From: JAKFDK01 sp036676195
Lineage (GTDB): Bacteria > Bacillota > Sulfobacillia > Symbiobacteriales > ZC4RG38
Assembly: GCA_036676195.1 (NCBI GenBank)
Contig: JAKFDK010000112.1
Span: 1 to 32,801, forward strand
Direction of reading: 5' to 3'
DNA length: 32,801 nt
Both the position numbers and the translations under genes were made by a program. The notes below the pieces were generated by a model. The model searched no databases and had not been told where the DNA came from. It saw only the letters and a program-made list of their open reading frames with translations. Of the stretch, positions 30,306 to 32,801 are shown piece by piece. The stretch's first letter is position 1; each line of letters starts with the position of its first letter.

Positions 30306-31766
30306 ATGCATAACGAAGCAGCAGAGGGGCACCCGCAACGCTGGCGGCTACTGACCGTGGCCATGCTCGGCTACGCCATGGTCCAGATGGGTCTGGTCCC
30401 CGTCAATGCCATCATGCCCGCTCTGGCCACCACCTTCAGCGTATCGCTGGGTACGGCGTCGTGGCTGCTGGCCGGGTACCTGCTGGCCCTGTCGGCCTTG
30501 ATCCTCCCAGCCGGGCGCCTGGGCGACCGCCTCGGCCACCGGCCGGTCTTCCTGTGGGGCCTGGCCGGCTACACCCTCACGGCGGCCCTGGCCGGGGTGT
30601 CCAATACCTACTGGATGCTCCTGATGGCCCGGCTGGGCCAGGGCCTGACTTCGGCCCTTATCCTGGGCTCCACCATGGCCATGGTCACCAGTGCCTTCCC
30701 TCTCCGTGTCCGCGGCCGCGTGCTCAGCTTTGTGACCCTGTCCTCGTACATTGGCGGTGCCGCCAGCACGTATCTGGCCACCTGGGCGATCCAGCATGCC
30801 ACCTGGCACTGGACCTTCTGGATGCTGGTGCCGATCGGGCTGCTGGGCCTGGTCCTTGGTGTAGGCATTCGCGACCCCAGGCCGGTGACTGCGCCGGCCC
30901 GCAGCCGCATCGACTGGATCGGGGCGGCGATTTTGGCCGCCATGCTGGTGGCCTTCTCCCTGGGCCTGAATCACCTGCATGATGGAGGCGAAACCTTTGC
31001 CGACGGCTGGCGCTGGCACCTGCCCATGCATGTGCTGGCTGCCGCCCTGCTCCTGCTGTTTGTCTGGGTGGAGCAGCGGGTCGCCGAGCCGATTATTCCC
31101 CTGCACTACCTGAAGAACCGGATGTTCCTGGCCGCCCTGAGCGCCCACTTTATCCTGCATACCACCATGATGGGCTCGACGGGGACGTTGCCCTTCATGA
31201 TTCAGATTGGCATGGGCCTGACCCCCACCCATACGGCCAACGTGCTGGTGTTTTTGAATATCCTCAGCCTGGTGTCAGCGCCGGTCAGCGGGTGGCTATA
31301 CGACCGGGCCAACAGTAAGCTGCTCCTGCCGGGGGCCATGTTCATCATTGCTTCGGGGATGTTCCTTTTCGGCCTCCTGGGCGTGAACCTGTCCTTTATG
31401 GGCCTGCTGGGTCTCGGCCTCTACATGGGCACCGGTATGGGCCTGTTCCTGAGCGCCAACAACGCCGCCCTGATGAGTTCGGTGCCGGCCGAGATCCGCG
31501 GCTTTGCCTCTGGCATGCTGGAAACGACCCGGCAGGTCGGGCACGGCATTGCCACCACCCTGGTCGGCACCATGCTGGGGGCCGGGGTCGCCCTGGCCGG
31601 CAAGGGGGCCGGCGGCCGGGATATGCTGGTGTCGGCCTTTGCCACCCAGTTCTACCTGATGGCCGGGCTGTGCGCTCTCGGCCTGCTCTGTTCGATCTGG
31701 TACGGCGTGGAGAAGGACCGGGCAGTCCGGTCCGGTGGCTCGGCTTCGGTAGCCGCCGGAGACTGA
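30306..31766 (+). CDS. MFS drug/solute exporter, DHA2 (EmrB/QacA) family
   Basis: 486-residue proton-coupled antiporter with about 14 TM helices. Motif A between TM2 and TM3 reads GRLGDRLGHRP (about 70-80). The TM1 stretch VNAIMPALATTF and the ASWLLAGYLLALSALILPAGRL segment are classic for DHA2. Motif C-like glycines appear in YIGGAAS. A central pair of additional helices separates the halves (residues about 200-260). SD weak (GAAAGG). Likely exports hydrophobic toxicants; the substrate cannot be read. Single gene behind an AT-rich palindrome, ended by a hairpin. Confidence 0.92.
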   Translation: MHNEAAEGHPQRWRLLTVAMLGYAMVQMGLVPVNAIMPALATTFSVSLGTASWLLAGYLLALSALILPAGRLGDRLGHRPVFLWGLAGYTLTAALAGVSNTYWMLLMARLGQGLTSALILGSTMAMVTSAFPLRVRGRVLSFVTLSSYIGGAASTYLATWAIQHATWHWTFWMLVPIGLLGLVLGVGIRDPRPVTAPARSRIDWIGAAILAAMLVAFSLGLNHLHDGGETFADGWRWHLPMHVLAAALLLLFVWVEQRVAEPIIPLHYLKNRMFLAALSAHFILHTTMMGSTGTLPFMIQIGMGLTPTHTANVLVFLNILSLVSAPVSGWLYDRANSKLLLPGAMFIIASGMFLFGLLGVNLSFMGLLGLGLYMGTGMGLFLSANNAALMSSVPAEIRGFASGMLETTRQVGHGIATTLVGTMLGAGVALAGKGAGGRDMLVSAFATQFYLMAGLCALGLLCSIWYGVEKDRAVRSGGSASVAAGD

Positions 31767-31785
31767 GCGCTGGCTGCCGGTGTTG

Positions 31786-31825
31786 ACCAGGCGCCGTCAC
31801 CCCTCGGGGGGCGGCGCCTGGTTGG
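31786..31825 (+). terminator. hairpin after the MFS gene
   Basis: ACCAGGCGCCG (31786-31796) pairs perfectly with CGGCGCCTGGT (31812-31822). Short U-tract, so a moderate terminator. Confidence 0.6.
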
Positions 31826-31904
31826 CGTACGCCTCGCAGTGTACGCAACAAGAGGGAAATGCCATTCTTTAAGAGGAAAACCATTAAACGGAACTAATAG
31901 ACGG

Positions 31905-31934
31905 TTTACAGTCTTAATTATTGTGATGTAACAT
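31905..31934 (+). promoter_or_regulatory. promoter-like element in the gene-poor end region
   Basis: TTTACA (31905-31910), 18-bp spacer, TAACAT (31929-31934), followed at once by the palindrome ATACATATGTAT (31933-31944). It sits in an AT-rich patch and points into a region without a gene. Confidence 0.4.
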
Positions 31935-32390
31935 ACATATGTATATTAATGAATGATTCGGGCGGTTGTTGCCCCACCCAGCGAAACCCCTGGCCCGTTC
32001 GTCACTCTTGGGCTTGGCGGAGCAATACCTGCTCCGCCACTGAACGGTAAAACGCCAACAAACTTCAACAATCGCCACTAATCACGGTCAAAAGCGCCAT
32101 ATGGCTGCTACAGCAGACCCAGGATCGTCGCGGCCCGCCGACCCCGGCTGAGATGCCCCTGGCACCCTGCTCCATCAGGCATGGCCGATTCCAGTGTCCA
32201 CCTTGTCCCCGCCCAGGCTGTCGACTACGCCTGTGCACGCCCGTCGAATCAGCGGAGCAGAAACCGGACACAGGCCACATTGACCCAACAAAAGCCAACA
32301 AGGGCGGTCAAGGGTCACCAAGTGTTCATCAAGGGCTCCCTATGGGTCGGTCAAGGGTTACCCATGCTTCATCAACGGTCTATCAATAGC

Positions 32391-32480
32391 CAACAAAAGC
32401 CAACAAAAGCCAACAAAAGCCAACAAAAGCCAACAAAAGCTAACAAAAGCTAACAAAGGCTAACAAAAGCCATCAAGAGC
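32391..32480 (+). repeat. 10-bp tandem repeat CAACAAAAGC
   Basis: Five exact copies of CAACAAAAGC (32391-32440), then TAACAAAAGC, TAACAAAGGC, TAACAAAAGC (32441-32470) and a decayed unit CATCAAGAGC (32471-32480). More degenerate relatives occur at 32283-32310 and 32070-32085, suggesting an older, larger array. Confidence 0.9.
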
Positions 32481-32702
32481 CAGCAAAAAGCCATCCAAGG
32501 GTTCATCAGGAGTCGTCAGGAAGGCCGGATTACCGGGTGCACGCAGACATCTGTGGTCCGGCAACCCCACAGATTCAAGGCAAAAATCTACCTGGGCAGT
32601 GACAATCCCAATCGATACCCACCCTCGTACCCCCTTGGTCATCAACCCGGACTCACCGACTACCGAGCGCCAACCCACCATGTCGAAGATTGGCGAGCGA
32701 AA

Positions 32703-32760
32703 ACAGAACACGCTTTCAGGTTTCGACAAACCGAAAGCGTGTTCTGTGCTATCCTGATTT
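32703..32760 (+). terminator. long perfect hairpin, terminator-like
   Basis: ACAGAACACGCTTTC (32703-32717) pairs perfectly with GAAAGCGTGTTCTGT (32733-32747). An inner stem GGTTT/AAACC extends it past one bulged A, and a GATTTT run follows. It could end a transcript from the gene-poor region or protect the 3' end of an RNA. Confidence 0.55.
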
Positions 32761-32801
32761 TGGGAGCCACGGCGGGCCAGGTCCCCGAAAGGGGTGAGCG
32801 C

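Larger units (their letters stand above)
31945..32801. other. gene-poor region
   Basis: No reading frame here has protein-like composition with a supported start. It contains a hairpin (GGCGGAGC 32016-32023 with GCTCCGCC 32031-32038), scattered short units of the type CAACAAA/TCAAGGG, a 10-bp tandem array, a smaller inverted repeat (ATCTGTGG 32549-32556 with CCACAGAT 32567-32574) and a 15-bp hairpin at the end. The plus strand is poor in T over 32280-32500. The context does not show whether it is decaying sequence, a non-coding RNA locus or a structural region. Confidence 0.5.

Noticed and set aside
30232..30354. 40-codon frame before the MFS gene
   Set aside because: It overlaps the MFS start in another frame, lacks an SD and resembles no known leader peptide.
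32181..32453. 90-codon frame through the repeat array, with a repeated QQKPTKANKS-like peptide
   Set aside because: The peptide period simply follows the 10-bp DNA repeat; there is no SD and no protein-like sequence before it.
32391..32480. CRISPR array
   Set aside because: Units are 10 bp and directly adjacent, with no spacers and no cas genes.
32460..32729. 89-codon minus-strand frame starting inside the terminal hairpin
   Set aside because: It starts within a hairpin, has no SD and no recognisable domain.

Overview
This window looks like chromosome from a GC-rich anaerobe or facultative anaerobe, probably a Bacillota lineage. That reading is an inference from context: an anaerobic (cobalt-early) cobalamin pathway under a B12 riboswitch, Fur-family operators, lipoprotein-type binding proteins, a sigma-54-type promoter and a probable selenoprotein. 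No rRNA or housekeeping gene is present to fix the taxonomy, and there are no tRNA genes, IS elements or CRISPR arrays.

Layout. Bases 1-3254 hold the end of an operon: ABC permease (cut by the window edge), a 4-TM protein, a YdjY-domain lipoprotein, an ABC ATPase and a CDP-alcohol phosphatidyltransferase. Bases 3271-4760 hold a lipoprotein gene, a 5'-truncated gene remnant and two tiny membrane proteins. A cobalamin riboswitch with an intrinsic terminator (4846-5172) precedes cbtB, an unrecognised membrane protein with metal-ligand-like histidines, and cbiC-D-E-T-L-F-G-H-X (to 13947), nearly all translationally coupled. Then come znuA, a divergent zur-like gene and znuCB (14255-17473). Next are a truncated CcdA-like gene, a methyl-accepting chemotaxis protein scrap, and a GGDEF/HD-GYP pair (17713-20242).

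Bases 20448-22422 hold a TIGR03943-type protein and a DUF318 permease, whose promoter and operator nearly duplicate those of zur. They are followed by a lone glycosyltransferase, a Fur-boxed NitT/TauT-type ABC system (23609-26264), a chromate transporter (ChrA), a probable selenocysteine-containing metal-binding domain protein (27698-27910), a Fur-boxed CopD-like membrane protein, a sigma-54-promoted GlcG/class II aldolase pair, and an MFS exporter. The last kilobase has no convincing gene and carries a 10-bp tandem repeat array and strong hairpins.

Theme: metal handling. Cobalt uptake and corrin ring synthesis are controlled by B12. Zinc uptake and the 20448-22422 pair probably share one Fur-family repressor recognising TAGGAAT-type palindromes. 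A second set of classical Fur boxes (GATAATGATAATCATTATC-like) lies before the c-di-GMP pair, the NitT/TauT-type ABC operon and the CopD-like gene. The most striking item is the 70-residue HMA (heavy-metal-associated) protein. The first cysteine of its GMTCxxC motif is encoded by TGA, and a hairpin right behind it fits the bacterial SECIS rules. Standard gene calling would miss this gene.
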